64,000 bases of DNA from Tubiluchus corallicola (GCA_030141605.1 JAQGDQ010000399.1:141001-205000); one strand, 5' to 3'; shown: positions 46,241-58,081, numbered from the stretch's first letter. Notes: generated from the sequence alone by a model not told the origin. Translations and numbers: made by a program.

Positions 46241-47805
46241 CAACCTCGGCCGAGTTAGCTGATTTACTGTGCGAGTCAGCTGATGTAGCAGCAATTGACT
46301 CAGCTTCAACAGAGCTAGCTGATTTACAGTGTGAGTCAGCTGATGTAGCAGCAATTGACTCAGCTTCAACAGAGCTAGCTGATTTACTGTGCGAGTCAGC
46401 TGATGTAGCAGCAATTGACTCAGCTTCAGTCGAGCTAGCTGATTTACTGTGCGAGTCAGCTGATGCAGTAGTAACTGACTCAGCTTCAGGCGAGCTAGCT
46501 GATTTACTGTGTGAGTCAGCTGATGTTGCAGCAATTGACTCAGCTTCAGCCGAGCTAGCTGATTTACTGTGTGAGTCAGCTGATGTAGCAGCAATTGACT
46601 CAGCTTCAACAGAGCTAGCTGATTTACTGTGTGAGTCAGCTGATGTAGCAGCAATTGACTCAGCTTCAACAGAGCTAGCTGATTTACTGTGCGAGTCAGC
46701 TGATGTAGCAGCAATTGACTCAGCTTCAGTCGAGCTAGCTGATTTACTGTGCGAGTCAGCTGATGCAGTAGTAACTGACTCAGCTTCAGGCGAGCTAGCT
46801 GATTTACTGTGTGAGTCAGCTGATGTTGCAGCAATTGACTCAGCTTCAGCCGAGCTAGCTGATTTACTGTGTGAGTCAGCTGATGTAGCAGCAATTGACT
46901 CAGCTTCAACAGAGCTAGCTGATTTACTGTGTGAGTCAGCTGATGTAGCAGCAATTGACTCAGTTTCAACAGAGCTAGCTGATTTACTGTGTGAGTCAGC
47001 TGATGTAGCAGCAATTGACTCAGCTTCAACAGAGCTAGCTGATTTACTGTGCGAGTCAGCTGATGTAGCAGCAATTGACTCAGCTTCAGCCGAGCTAGCT
47101 GATGTTGCAGCAATTGACTCAGCTTCAGCCGAGCTAGCTGATTTACTGTGTGAGTCAGCTGATGTTGCAGCAATTGACTCAGCTTCAGTCGAGCCAGCTG
47201 ATTTACTGTGTGAGTCAGCTGATGCAGTAGTAACTGACTCAGCTTCAGACGAGCTAGCTGATTTACTGTGTGAGTCAGCTGATGTTGCAGCAATTGACTC
47301 AGCTTCAGCCGAGCTAGCTGATTTACTGGGTGAGTCAGCTGATGTTGCAGCAATTGACTCAGCTTCAGTCGAGCGAGCTGATTTACTGTGAGTCAGCTGA
47401 TGTAGTAGCAACTGACTCAGCTTCAGCCGAACTAGCTGATTTACTGTGAGTCAGCTGATGTACTAGCAACTGACCCAGATTCAGCCGAGCTAGCTGATTC
47501 ACTGTGCAAGTCAACTGATGTAGTAGCAACTGACCCAGATTCAGCCAAACTAGCTGATTCACTGTGCAAGTCAACTGATGTAGTAGCAACTGACCCAGAT
47601 TCAGCCGAGCTAGCTGATTCACTGTGCAAGTCAACTGATGTAGTAGCAACTGACTCAGCTTCAGCCAAACTAGCTGATTCACTGTGCAAGTCAACTGATG
47701 TAGTAGCGACTGACTCAGCTTCAGCCGAGCTAGCTGATTTACCGTGTGAGTCAGCCGATGTAGCAGCATTTGACTCAGCTTCAGCCTCTAGCTATTCACC
47801 GATAA
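46241..47805. repeat. 60-bp minisatellite, about 26 units, with AP-1/CNC-type motifs and a higher-order repeat
   Basis: Units of exactly 60 bases contain gagctagctgatttactgtg, tgagtcagctgatgtagcag and caattgactcagcttcaac. Each has two bZIP-type sites (TGAGTCAGC and TGACTCAGC, the AP-1/NF-E2/antioxidant-element core) and an E-box CAGCTG. A five-unit, 300-base block is repeated at 46381-46680 and 46681-46980. Past 47383 the units diverge (gtgcaagtcaactgatg, gacccagattcag). It ends about 150 bases before the start codon of the cGLR gene. Minus-strand open frames of about 390 codons (SADSHSKSASSAEAESIAAT repeats) follow from the period of 60. Confidence 0.93.
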
Positions 47806-47958
47806 TGCTACACGAATAAGCATTGCACTTTCCATGCAGTGTTCTGCAGCATTGAACATTTATAGAGAGTAAATGTCATTCATGTTTGTAAGTTTTTATA
47901 AGTGTTTGAACTGTCTCTCAATTCTTACTTCAGTATGTTACACTCTTTCAGCTTCATC
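47806..47958 (+). promoter_or_regulatory. 5' region of the ankyrin-cGLR gene
   Basis: Between the 60-base array and the start codon lies a short unique stretch. ctctcaattcttacttcag at 47915-47933 is a good 3' splice site, so a 5' untranslated exon may lie upstream. An in-frame ATG at 47935 precedes the better-context ATG at 47959. Confidence 0.5.
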
Positions 47959-50464
47959 ATGGACGACATAGAAAAACTGATTAGTAATTTGCCAGCCGCC
48001 AGTCAAAAGACAGAACTTGAGGAGTTAAAAAACAGTTACATGAACTCTGACACTGAAACAACGAAGATACAATGTCTCAACAAGATGCTACGCGCCGCAA
48101 CCCGATTTAACATGCCTGAACTTGTTGATCAAATACTCGACAGTGGTGCAGAAATCGACAGTGCAATAGAAACGACTAGAAGTGGCCGTTTCTCCTTCTT
48201 AAAAGACTACGAACCAGAAACGCCGCTGGAAATTACTTGCTTTCTTGGACACACTTCTCTTGCCCAAAAACTGATTTCACGAGGATGCAAAATCAACTAT
48301 CTTAGGCAAGGGAAAGAATGGTCCGCCCTTACGCATGCGGCTAGAAAGGGCAATGCGGAAATTTGTAAAATTTTGCTGGATCACGATGCAGATGTTGACG
48401 GTGCAAGTGTTGATGGTGCAAACGTTGATGGTGCAAGTGTTGATGGTGCAAACGTTGACGGTGCAGGTGTTGATGGTGCAGACGTTGGCGGTGCAGATGT
48501 TGACGGTGTTGCAAAGCCCTTTGTTGTAGAAAAAACAAGCCCTTTAGAACACGCAGTGCTGGAAAACCAATTCAAAGTTGTAGACTTGTTGATAAAGTAT
48601 GGTGCAAAGGTCAACAAACCGGGCGCTGCGGACGGAGGGGGTTATACGGCTTTAATGGCAGCAACAAGGCACGCACACACCGGAATGATCGCTTACTTAC
48701 TCTTGAAAGGTGCAAACATGTTTTACAGAAACAGACATGGCAACACTTCGTTGCATTTAGCAGCTTGGGAAGGGCATGCTGACGCAGCTGCTTGCCTCAT
48801 ATTTGCAGGAGCTGACATTCTGGCAGAAAACAACAATGGCGATACACCGCTTTCCTTTGCATGTACCAAGGCCAACTTAAGCGTTGTAAAACTTTTACAC
48901 GAACATATGAGAACAAGGCATTCAGACGAAGAGGTACTACAGGTGTTGAACAAAGTGTATACAGGAGGTAACAGTCTAATCCATTTGACTTGTCTCAATG
49001 CACATCTGACAAAAGACAGCGTAAAAACTGTTATGTATCTTATTCATGCAGGTGTTCGGGTGGAAATATTAAATCACGAACACAAAACGGCTTATGATGT
49101 GTGCTTACGAACAGGCTTCAAATAAAGCGTATAAACAGATTGCAGGGATTTTTCTCACTTACACACACTTTCAAAACTTCGAAAAACACACGAACAGCCA
49201 AGAAAACGAAGCGCCGGGACAAGACGAAACTCTGCCCGAAAACTTCTGGAACGGGTTTCCGGTTACGGATTTGCTTTCGATTCCGGGACTGGGTTTAGTT
49301 TCCAAACAGCCGGATTTCGAAACTTTTCGAAACAGAATAATTGACTTACTGCAGTCCGCATGCAGCTTGTTTGAGAAAATTGACGACACCTTTCTAGAAT
49401 GTAGACCCATACTTGTGGGAAGCTCATCATGCGGAATTAAGATTGGACGTGCAGATGAGTATGACTTTTTCGTAGTCGTGAAACAACACAAAGATTATAC
49501 CATAGAGAATTTCCTCAAAAGCCCCACACTGCCGATTGTGGTGAAATTAAAGGAGAGGTTTTCTCGGTGCTTGTGCAAAGCCATGGAGATCGCTTTGCAA
49601 AATCACAAGACAATTCTGCCAAACGATTTCCCGCATATAGTAGAATGGAACAAAGTATGCACTTGTTTCAACTTACGTCTTTTGTCGGAGAGCGGTCGAT
49701 GGAACGAAGTCTCTGTCGACGTGACTCCGTGTTTCGAGAATTTGGAAAAGCCTGCTAATGCAAACGAGAATTGGCCAAGAGACGTCGGTTACCATTATGT
49801 GCTTAAAGTAACAAACCCCAAAAGTACAAAGGAAAACAGTAGTCTGGTCACAATTGTCCCAACTTTTGGCGTAGCCGAATGTCACTTTATACAAAACTTG
49901 GATGACAACCATAAGAGTGCTGGCGCTCTAATCAAGTTACTGGTAAAACCTGATCTGTATGGATTTCAATTTCGAAACCAGGCTTGCCCCGATTTTATCG
50001 CTTATCACAACATTCTTGTCAAGGCTGAAATAAACTGGAATGACCTCCAAAATGCCGTAAAATATCGACCAAACAAAGCGATAGATTCATATTTGCTGAA
50101 AATCGCCTTCCTACACGAAGTGATTACGGTACCTAAAACAGAGGATTGGTGTGGAGACAATTTGAAAGCACGAGCCATTTCAATATTTCGATACATTGCA
50201 GGCTGCTGTAGAACACAAGAAATGTATCATCCACTGTTAAACGACATCAACATCTTGAAAGACTTAAAATCAAAAGACATGAGCGGCATTCCATTATTAA
50301 CGCTAGCCGAGGAGTCGGCACAAGCCATTGCTGACAAGCTGGTTGACGGTACCATACCCTCACAATCCGGTCTGAGGGAACTAGACTTTGAAAAGTACAA
50401 GAACATAATAACAGCGCAGGCAGTAAATAAGCTATTGGCAAAGCGGAACAAGGTCTTTGTTTAA
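47959..50464 (+). CDS. Ankyrin-repeat cGAS-like receptor (Mab21/cGLR), with one frame break
   Basis: The N-terminal half (47959-49122, 388 codons, start ATGG in good context) has about seven ankyrin repeats, such as TPLEITCFLGHTSLAQKLI and GNTSLHLAAWEGHADAAACL. The C-terminal half (open from 49094 to TAA 50462-50464) is a Mab21/cGAS-type nucleotidyltransferase: LVGSSSCGIKIGRADEYDF gives the GS and the E-x-D pair (codons at 49457 and 49463), and WNEVSVDVTPCF the third acidic residue (49718). Enzymes of this family make cyclic dinucleotide signals on sensing nucleic acid; the ligand here is unknown. The cGAS zinc-thumb H/CC/C motif is not seen. The halves are out of frame: the first stops at 49123 in TTC AAA TAA. 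One extra A at 49120-49122 would explain it, giving the expected KAYKQIAGIF continuation of the last repeat. It is intronless over its coding part and nested in a receptor intron. Confidence 0.9.
48394..48510 (+). repeat. In-frame 15-bp coding minisatellite within the ankyrin region
   Basis: Eight or so units of gatggtgcaaRtgtt encode VDGAS, VDGAN, VDGAG and VDGAD, inserted at the loop after an ankyrin helix (ILLDHDADVDGA). The period of 15 keeps the frame, so the receptor has an expanded acidic, flexible loop. Confidence 0.9.
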
Positions 50465-50496
50465 AGCTTTCAATGGAAACTAGCGAATGAAGAAAT

Positions 50497-50502
50497 AATA
50501 AA
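50497..50502 (+). promoter_or_regulatory. Polyadenylation signal of the cGLR gene
   Basis: AATAAA lies 33 bases after the stop codon, a short but plausible 3' UTR. Confidence 0.6.
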
Positions 50503-50660
50503 ATGAACTCTGCATAAACGTTTTAAGCAAGGTTATAGTGTGTGTACGTATATTTTATTAATAATATATATATATATTGCCATATGATTCCAATTGAAGG
50601 ATGAACTGGTTTATGAGTATAGATTAAACTGATACTAAATATACCATAGAGAAAGGGATA

Positions 50661-51237
50661 CAGGGCCAGTTTTACCCCTAGGCAAGCTACCTAGGGTGCC
50701 AAATTGTCGAAATAATTCCTTAATTTTTAAGTTTAGCATAAGTGATAACATAGTGACTAATGTGTTACCAAGTTCTTGTCCACAGTTTATATTGTAGGCT
50801 GTTATATGACCAGACCAGAGTTATATGATTGTGAAGATGGTGATATGAATGAAATGGATGTATATGTTTAGAAGAGTTAGACAAAGTGAAAAATTTGAAA
50901 AATTTAACCATTAAGGGAAAATCTAACCACGAGTATGTAGATGAAGACTGCGCGACAGAAACTGTAGAAATTTTAATTACCGCTGAAGACCCAGGACGTA
51001 CAATCATAAATGCAGTGAGGTCAACTCCAAATATAGCTGTCGACAGGTAATTACCTTCAGTTAATTATTACACTACAACACATGTATAGGTCTAACATAC
51101 AAAATACCATTATACTGTAATATATGCACAATTCAATTTTTTAGATGGGTGCATGGGACTGTTGGAAAGGGGTTGATCGTGTGGATGGGCTAAAAATATT
51201 TCTGCCTAGGGCGTCAAACTACCTAGAGCCGGCCCTG
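50661..51237. mobile_element. hAT-type MITE (CAGGGCCGG-type ends)
   Basis: Ends CAGGGCCAGTTTTACCCCTA and the inverse of CTACCTAGAGCCGGCCCTG are inverted; flanks AAGGGATA and GAGGGCTA match at six of eight positions. A ctagg motif occurs subterminally on both sides. Confidence 0.78.
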
Positions 51238-51356
51238 GAGGGCTAGCATAAAATACGCTGATCCAGTACACAAAGCAGAAGATCTACTTGGTATCTTTAC
51301 GATTGTTATCAAAATGATTGCAACTACTTGCAAACTAAGCAAAGAAGAGCATTAAG

Positions 51357-53259
51357 TCAAACCAGACACGGCAACTCTATGACACAGTGTCACCAACAAA
51401 CCTCATTTAAGACTGACTGTTCTCTCTCTTCCAGTTTGAACAAACAGACACGGCAACTCTATGACACAGTGTCACCAACAAACCTCATTTAAGACTGACT
51501 GCTTTCTCTTCCAGTTTGAACAAACAGACACGGCAACTCTATGATACAGTGTCATCAACAAACCTCATTTAAGACTGACTGTTCTCTCTTCCAGTTTGAA
51601 CAAACAGACACGGCAACTCTATGACACAGAGTCACTAACAAACCTCATTTAAGACTGACTGCTTTCTCTTCCAGTTTGAACAAACAGACACGGCAACTCT
51701 ATCCAGTTTGAACAAACAGACACGGCAACTCTATGACACAGTATCACCAACAAACCTCATTTAAGACTGACTTCTCTCTCTTCTCTTCTAGTTTGAACAA
51801 ACAAACACGGCAACTCTATGACACAGTGTCACCAACAAACCTCATTTAAGACTGACTGCTCTCTCTTCCAGTTTGAACAAACAGACACGGCAACTCTATG
51901 ACACAGTATCACCAACAAACCTCATTTAAGACTGACTGCTCTCTCTTCTCTTCCAGTTTGAACAAACAGACACGGCAACTCTATGACACAGTATCACCAA
52001 CAAACCTCATTTAAGACTGACTGCTCTCTCTTCTAGTTTGAACAAACAGACACGGCAACTCTATGACACAGTGTCACCAACAAACCTCATTTAAGACTGA
52101 CTGCTCTCTCTTCCAGTTTGAACAAACAGACACGGCAACTCTATGACACAGTGTCACCAACAAACCTCATTTAAGACTGACTGTTCTCTCTTCCAGTTTG
52201 AACAAACAGACACGGCAACTCTATGACACAGTGTCACCAACAAACCTCATTTAAGACTGACTGCTCTCTCTTCCAGTTTGAACAAACAGACACGGCAACT
52301 CTATGACACAGTGTCACTAACAAACCTCATTTAAGACTGACTGCTTTCTCTTCCAGTTTGAACAAACAGACACGGCAACTCTATGACACAGTGTCACCAA
52401 CAAACCTCATTTAAGACTGACTGCTTTCTCTTCCAGTTTGAACAAACAGACATGGCAACTCTATGACACAGTGTCACCAACAAACCTCATTTAAGACTGA
52501 CTGCTCTCTCTTCCAGTTTGAACAAACAGACACGGCAACTCTATGACACAGTGTCACTAACAAACCTCATTTAAGACTGACTGCTCTCTCTTCCAGTTTG
52601 AACAAACAGACATGGCAACTCTATGGCACAGTGTCACCAACAAACCTCATTTAAGACTGACTGCTTTCTCTTCCAGTTTGAACAAACAGACACGGCAACT
52701 CTATGACACAGTGTCACTAACAAACCTCATTTAAGACTGACTGCTCTCTCTTCCAGTTTGAACAAACAGACATGGCAACTCTATGGCACAGTGTCACCAA
52801 CAAACCTCATTTAAGACTGACTGCTCTCTCTTCCAGTTTGAACAAACAGACACGGCAACTCTATGATACAGTGTCACCAACAAACCTCATTTAAGACTGA
52901 CTGCTTTCTCTTCCAGTTTGAACAAACAGACACGGCAACTCTATGACACAGTGTCACTAACAAACCTCATTTAAGACTGACTGCTCTCTCTTCTAGTTTG
53001 AACAAACAGACACGGCAACTCTGTGACACAGTGTCACCAACAAACCTCATTTAAGACTGACTGCACTCTCTCTTCCAGTTTGAACAAACAGACACGGCAA
53101 CTCTATGGCACAGTGTCACCAACAAACCTCATTTAAGACTGACTGCTTTCTCTTCCAGTTTGAACAAACAGACACGGCAACTCTATGACACAGTGTCACT
53201 AACAAACCTCATTTAAGACTGACTGCTCTCTCTTCCAGTTTGAACAAACAGACAGCAAC
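51357..53259 (+). repeat. 80-bp minisatellite, about 24 copies, with acceptor-like motif on the plus strand
   Basis: The unit begins tttgaacaaacagacacggc and ends gactgactgctctctcttccag. On the plus strand it contains a branch-point-like ctgac, a pyrimidine tract and CAG, followed by an open stretch of about 19 codons (LNKQTRQLYDTVSPTNLI) and TAA. It also contains the palindrome TGACACAGTGTCA. It lies in the receptor intron about 100 bases beyond the donor of the exon at 53362, in the opposite sense to that gene. Some units are fused or shortened (51690-51720). Confidence 0.94.
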
Positions 53260-53361
53260 AATTTTGCCAATAACAAAAATGTACAACAAAAAAGCTATTG
53301 CCAGAATCAACTGAATAAGAAATTTTTGTAAACGCGTTAATATGATCGTAAAATAGCTTAC

Positions 53362-53508
53362 ATTCTGTGCAAGTACTCCCCGTCCAACCTGGTTGACATA
53401 TGCACTTTCCAGTTTGCCGATCACACGATCCATTGTGCTTGCACTGACACACGTTTTCACACTGCCCACCCCAGAAACCATCATCACACTGGCTAGAACA
53501 AGTCACAC
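53362..53508 (-). CDS. Receptor exon, EGF-type module
   Basis: Phase 1 at both ends (after atttttgcag; GAAT|GTAAGC). It encodes VTCSSQCDDGFWGGQCENVC, QCKHNGSCDRQTGKC and ICQPGWTGSTCTE. Confidence 0.94.
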
Positions 53509-53536
53509 CTGCAAAAATATTAGCTAATTACAATAG

Positions 53537-53780
53537 TGCCTCTGTTTTCGACCATAATACGTTCCTAAAAAGTGTTTGAAAACCGATTTGGTTGAGAACC
53601 GAATCATTTATTCCCATAAGAAATAATGTAAAAGCAAATAAACCGTTCTCAAGCACCAAATGAACTGTAAAGTATTACTAAAACGAAATATTATAATGCA
53701 GAAATGTTTATTCAAACAGTAGATGTGATATAATTGATAAGAAAAACATAATAGAATTACTTAGAAATTAGAATTACTTA
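53537..53780. mobile_element. Tigger-like MITE fragment (inverse of 14330-14575)
   Basis: ttttcgaccataatacgttc and gtttgaaaaccgatttggtt match the right half of the element at 13745-14580 in inverse orientation; the other end is not present. Confidence 0.8.
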
Positions 53781-54080
53781 GAGATCCATCGTCTCACAGC
53801 TTATAAATTAATCGGCGATATCTACAAATGTAGCCAAAAGCCAACAGCTAATTTTAATTGTAATCATCAGAAAATTTAGAAAAAAAGACCAACTTTTCCT
53901 TCATTTATTGGTGTGTTGTAAAAAAACACTGGCTCATCAATTTGAACAATGACTTTTTCACACTAAATTATCTGTTTAAAAGTTGTCTTCAAAATTTGCA
54001 CTGACAGAAACGTAATGCCTGACACACAGAAAGTCAATGTATTTTCTCATATAACAGTGCCTGTGTCAAGTCAACTAGTG
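53781..54080. other. Receptor intron, no feature seen
   Basis: No element or exon recognised before the long array. Confidence 0.4.
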
Positions 54081-56815
54081 CTCACTGTACCAATTGTTAC
54101 GTATCTACAGTACACTCTACAGCTGTAGCTTGAATTGATTATTACATATCTACAGTACACTCTACAGCTGTAGCTTGAATTACTTCACTAATTGTTAGGT
54201 ATCTACAGTACACTCTACAGCTGTAGCTTGAATTACTGCACCAATTGTTACGTATCTACAGTACACTCTACAGCTCCAGCTTGAATTGATTATTACATAT
54301 CTACAGTACACTCTACAGCTGTAGCTTGAATTACTTCACTAATTGTTAGGTATCTACAGTACACTCTACAGCTGTAGCTTGAATTACTTCACTAATTGTT
54401 AGGTATCTACAGTACACTCTACAGCTGTAGCTTGAATTACTTCACTAATTGTTACATATCTCTACAGTACACTCTACAGCTGCAGCTTGAATTACTTCAC
54501 TAATTGTTACGTATCTACATTACACTCTATAGCTGCAGCTTGAATTACTTCACTAATTGTTACGTATCTACAGTACACTCTACAGCTGTAGCTTGAATTA
54601 CTTCACTAATTGTTACGTATCTACAGTACACTCTACAGCTGTAGCTTGAATTACTTCACTAATTGTTACGTATCTACATTACACTCTATAGCTGCAGCTT
54701 GAATTACTTCACTAATTGTTACGTATCTACAGTACACTCTACAGCTGTAGCTTGAATTACTTCACTAATTGTTACGTATCTACAGTACACTCTACAGCTG
54801 CAGCTTGAATTACTTCACTAATTGTTACGTATCTACATTACACTCTACAGCTGCAGCTTGAATTACTTCACTAATTGTTACATATCTCTACAGTACACTC
54901 TACAGCTGCAGCTTGAATTACTTCACTAATTGTTACGTATCTACAGTACACTCTACAGCTGCAGCTTGAATTACTTCACTAATTGTTACGTATCTACAGT
55001 ACACTCTACAGCTGCAGCTTGAATTACTGCACCGATTGTTAGGTATCTACAGCACACTCTACAGCTGCAGCTTGAATTGATTGTTACGTATCTACAGTAA
55101 ACTCTACAGCTTGAATTACTGCACCGATTGTTACGTATCTACATTACACTCTACAGCTGCAGCGTGAATTACTGCACCGATTGTTAAGTATCTACAGTAC
55201 ACTCTACAGCTGCAGCTTGAATTACTGCACCGATTGTTACGTATCTACATTACACTCTACAGCTGCAGCGTGAATTACTGCACCGATTGTTAGGTATCTA
55301 CAGCACACTCTACAGCTGCAGCTTGAATTGATTATTACATATCTATAGTAAACTCTACAGCTGCAGCGTGAATTACTGCACCGATTGTTACGTATCTACA
55401 TTACACTCTACAGCTGCAGCGTGAATTACTGCACCGATTGTTACGTATCTACAGTACACTCTACAGCTGCAGCGTGAATTACTGCACCGATTGTTACGTA
55501 TCTATAGTACACTCTACAGCTGCAGCGTGAATTACTGCACCGATTGTTACATATCTACATTACACTCTACAGCTGCAGCGTGAATTACTGCACCGATTGT
55601 TAAGTATCTACAGTACACTCTACAGCTGCAGCTTGAATTACTGCACCGATTGTTACGTATCTACAGTACACTCTACAGCTGTAGCTTGAATTACTGCACC
55701 GATTGTTAGGTATCTACAGCACACTCTACAGCTGCAGCTTGAATTGATTATTACATATCTATAGTAAACTCTACAGCTGCAGCGTGAATTACTGCACCGA
55801 TTGTTACGTATCTACATTACACTCTACAGCTGCAGCGTGAATTACTGCACCGATTGTTACGTATCTACAGTACACTCTACAGCTGCAGCTTGAATTACTG
55901 CACCGATTGTTACGTATCTACATTACACTCTACAGCTGCAGCGTGAATTACTGCACCGATTGTTATGTATCTACAGTACACTCTACAGCTGCAGCTTGAA
56001 TTACTGCACTGATTGTTACGTATCTACAGTACAATCTACAGCTGCAGCTTGAATTACTGCACCGATTGTTACGTATCCACAGTACACTCTACAGCTGCAG
56101 CTTGAATTACTGCACCGATTGTTACGTATCTACATTACACTCTACAGCTGCAGCGTGAATTACTGCACCGATTGTTACGTATCTACAGTACACTCTACAG
56201 CTGCAGCTTGAATTACTGCACCGATTGTTACGTATCTACAGTACACTCTACAGCTGCAGCTTGAATTACTGCACCGATTGTTACGTATCTACAGTACACT
56301 CTACAGCTGCAGCTTGAATTACTGCACCGATTGTTACGTATCTACATTACACTCTACAGCTGCAGCGTGAATTACTGCACCGATTGTTACGTATCTATAG
56401 TACACTCTACAGCTGCAGCGTGAATTACTGCACCGATTGTTACATATCTACATTACACTCTACAGCTGCAGCTTGAATTACTGCACCGATTGTTACGCAT
56501 CTACATTACACTCTACAGCTGCAGCTTGAATTACTGCACCGATTGTTACGTATCTACATTACACTCTACAGCTGCAGCTTGAATTACTTCACTAATTGTT
56601 ACGTATCTCTACAGTACACTCTACAGCTGCAGCTTGAATTACTGCACCGATTGCTACGTATCTACAGTACACTCTACAGCTGCAGCTTGAATTACTTCAC
56701 TAATTGTTACGTATCTACAGTACACTCTACAGCTGCAGATTGAATTACTGCACCGATTGTTACGTACCTACAGTACACTCTACAGCTGCAGCTTGAATTA
56801 CTGCACCGATTGTTA
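54081..56815. repeat. 53-bp minisatellite, about 51 copies
   Basis: The unit gttacgtatctacagtacac continues tctacagctgcagcttgaat and tactgcaccgatt. An earlier subtype ends tacttcactaatt (54081-55020) and a later one tactgcaccgatt, with the early subtype recurring near 56580-56710. The palindrome AGCTGCAGCT occurs in most units. Confidence 0.95.
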
Positions 56816-57690
56816 GATCTCTACAGTTGCATTACGTATCTACAGTACACTCTACAGTTGTGTTGCGTATCTACAGTACACTCTACTGTTGCGTTACGTT
56901 ACTACAGTACACTGTACAGCTGCAGCTTGAATTACTGCACCGATTGTTAGATCTCTACAGTACACTCTACAGTTGCGTTACGTATCTACAGTACACTCTA
57001 CAGTTGTGTTGCGTATCTACACTACACTCTACAGTTGCGTTATGTATCTACAGTACACTCTACAGTTGCGTTACGTTACTACAGTACACTCTATAGTTGC
57101 ATTACGTATCTACAGTACCCTCTACAGTTGCGTTACGTATCTACAGTACACTCTACAGTTGTGTTACGTTACTACAGTACACTCTACAGTTGCATTACGT
57201 CTCTACAGTACACTCTACAGTTGCGTTACGTATCTACAGTACACTCTACAGTTGCGTTACGTTACTACAGTACACTCTACAGTTGCATTACGTATCTACA
57301 CTACACTCTACAGTTGCGTTACGTATCTACAGTACACTCTACAGTTGTGTTACGTATCTACAGTACACTCTACAGTTGCGTTACGTATCTACAGTACACT
57401 CTACAGTTGCGTTACGTTACTACAGTACACTCTACAGTTGCATTACGTATCTACAGTACACTCTACAGTTGCGTTACGTATCTACAGTACACTCTACAGT
57501 TGCGTTACGTTACTACAGTACACTGTACAGTTGCATTACGTATCTACACTACACTCTACAGTTGCGTTACGTATCTACAGTACACTCTACAGTTGTGTTA
57601 CATATCTAAACTACACTCTACAGTTGTGTTACGTATCTACAGTACACTCTACAGTTGCGTTACGTATCTACAGTACACTGTACAGCTACA
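56816..57690. repeat. 31-bp minisatellite sharing its core with the neighbouring array
   Basis: The unit keeps the acgtatctacagtacactct core of the 53-base array but replaces the remainder with acagttgcgtt. About 27 copies follow, with one 53-type unit interspersed at 56901-56950. Long open frames (up to 255 codons) come from the repeat. Confidence 0.93.
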
Positions 57691-57978
57691 ACTTGAATTA
57701 CTTCACATCGTTTTCAACAACATATAGTCAAACGTGTTAATTTGCTAAGAACTCGGATTATCAAGATATGGGTGTACTTTGGCAACACGCATATTGTAAT
57801 AAATAATACGATGCATTGATACATCAACATATCGTTACAGGCCTAATAACTAATGTGTAACTTTTAAATTTGTCCCAATTTTTACAATACGAATCTCTCT
57901 GCATTGAATCAAAGGTAGGAATGCAGGTTTTCGGTAAAATTTACTTGTATAAAACATTTTTAAAAAATCTTTACCCAC

Positions 57979-58081
57979 CTTTCCAGCCAGGTAAACAGAT
58001 GCAGGTCCCTGTTTCTCCATCACAGCTATCGGCATTATCACAGTTACATTTCTGCTTACAGCCAAAACCATATGTCATGTT
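57979..58081 (-). CDS. Receptor exon, EGF-type half module
   Basis: Phase 0 start after tttgtgtttag and phase 1 end at AAAG|GTGGGT. It encodes [20 protein letters not shown] and [14 protein letters not shown]. Confidence 0.92.

Noticed and set aside
46214-47411. Minus-strand frames of 379 and 391 codons rich in Ser, Ala and Glu
   Set aside because: The 60-base period keeps stops out of several frames at once; changes between units do not favour synonymous sites, and no splice sites or unique coding ends are attached.
56973-57740. Plus-strand frames of up to 255 codons with LRIYSTLYSC repeats
   Set aside because: By-product of the 31-base array; parallel frames are equally open.
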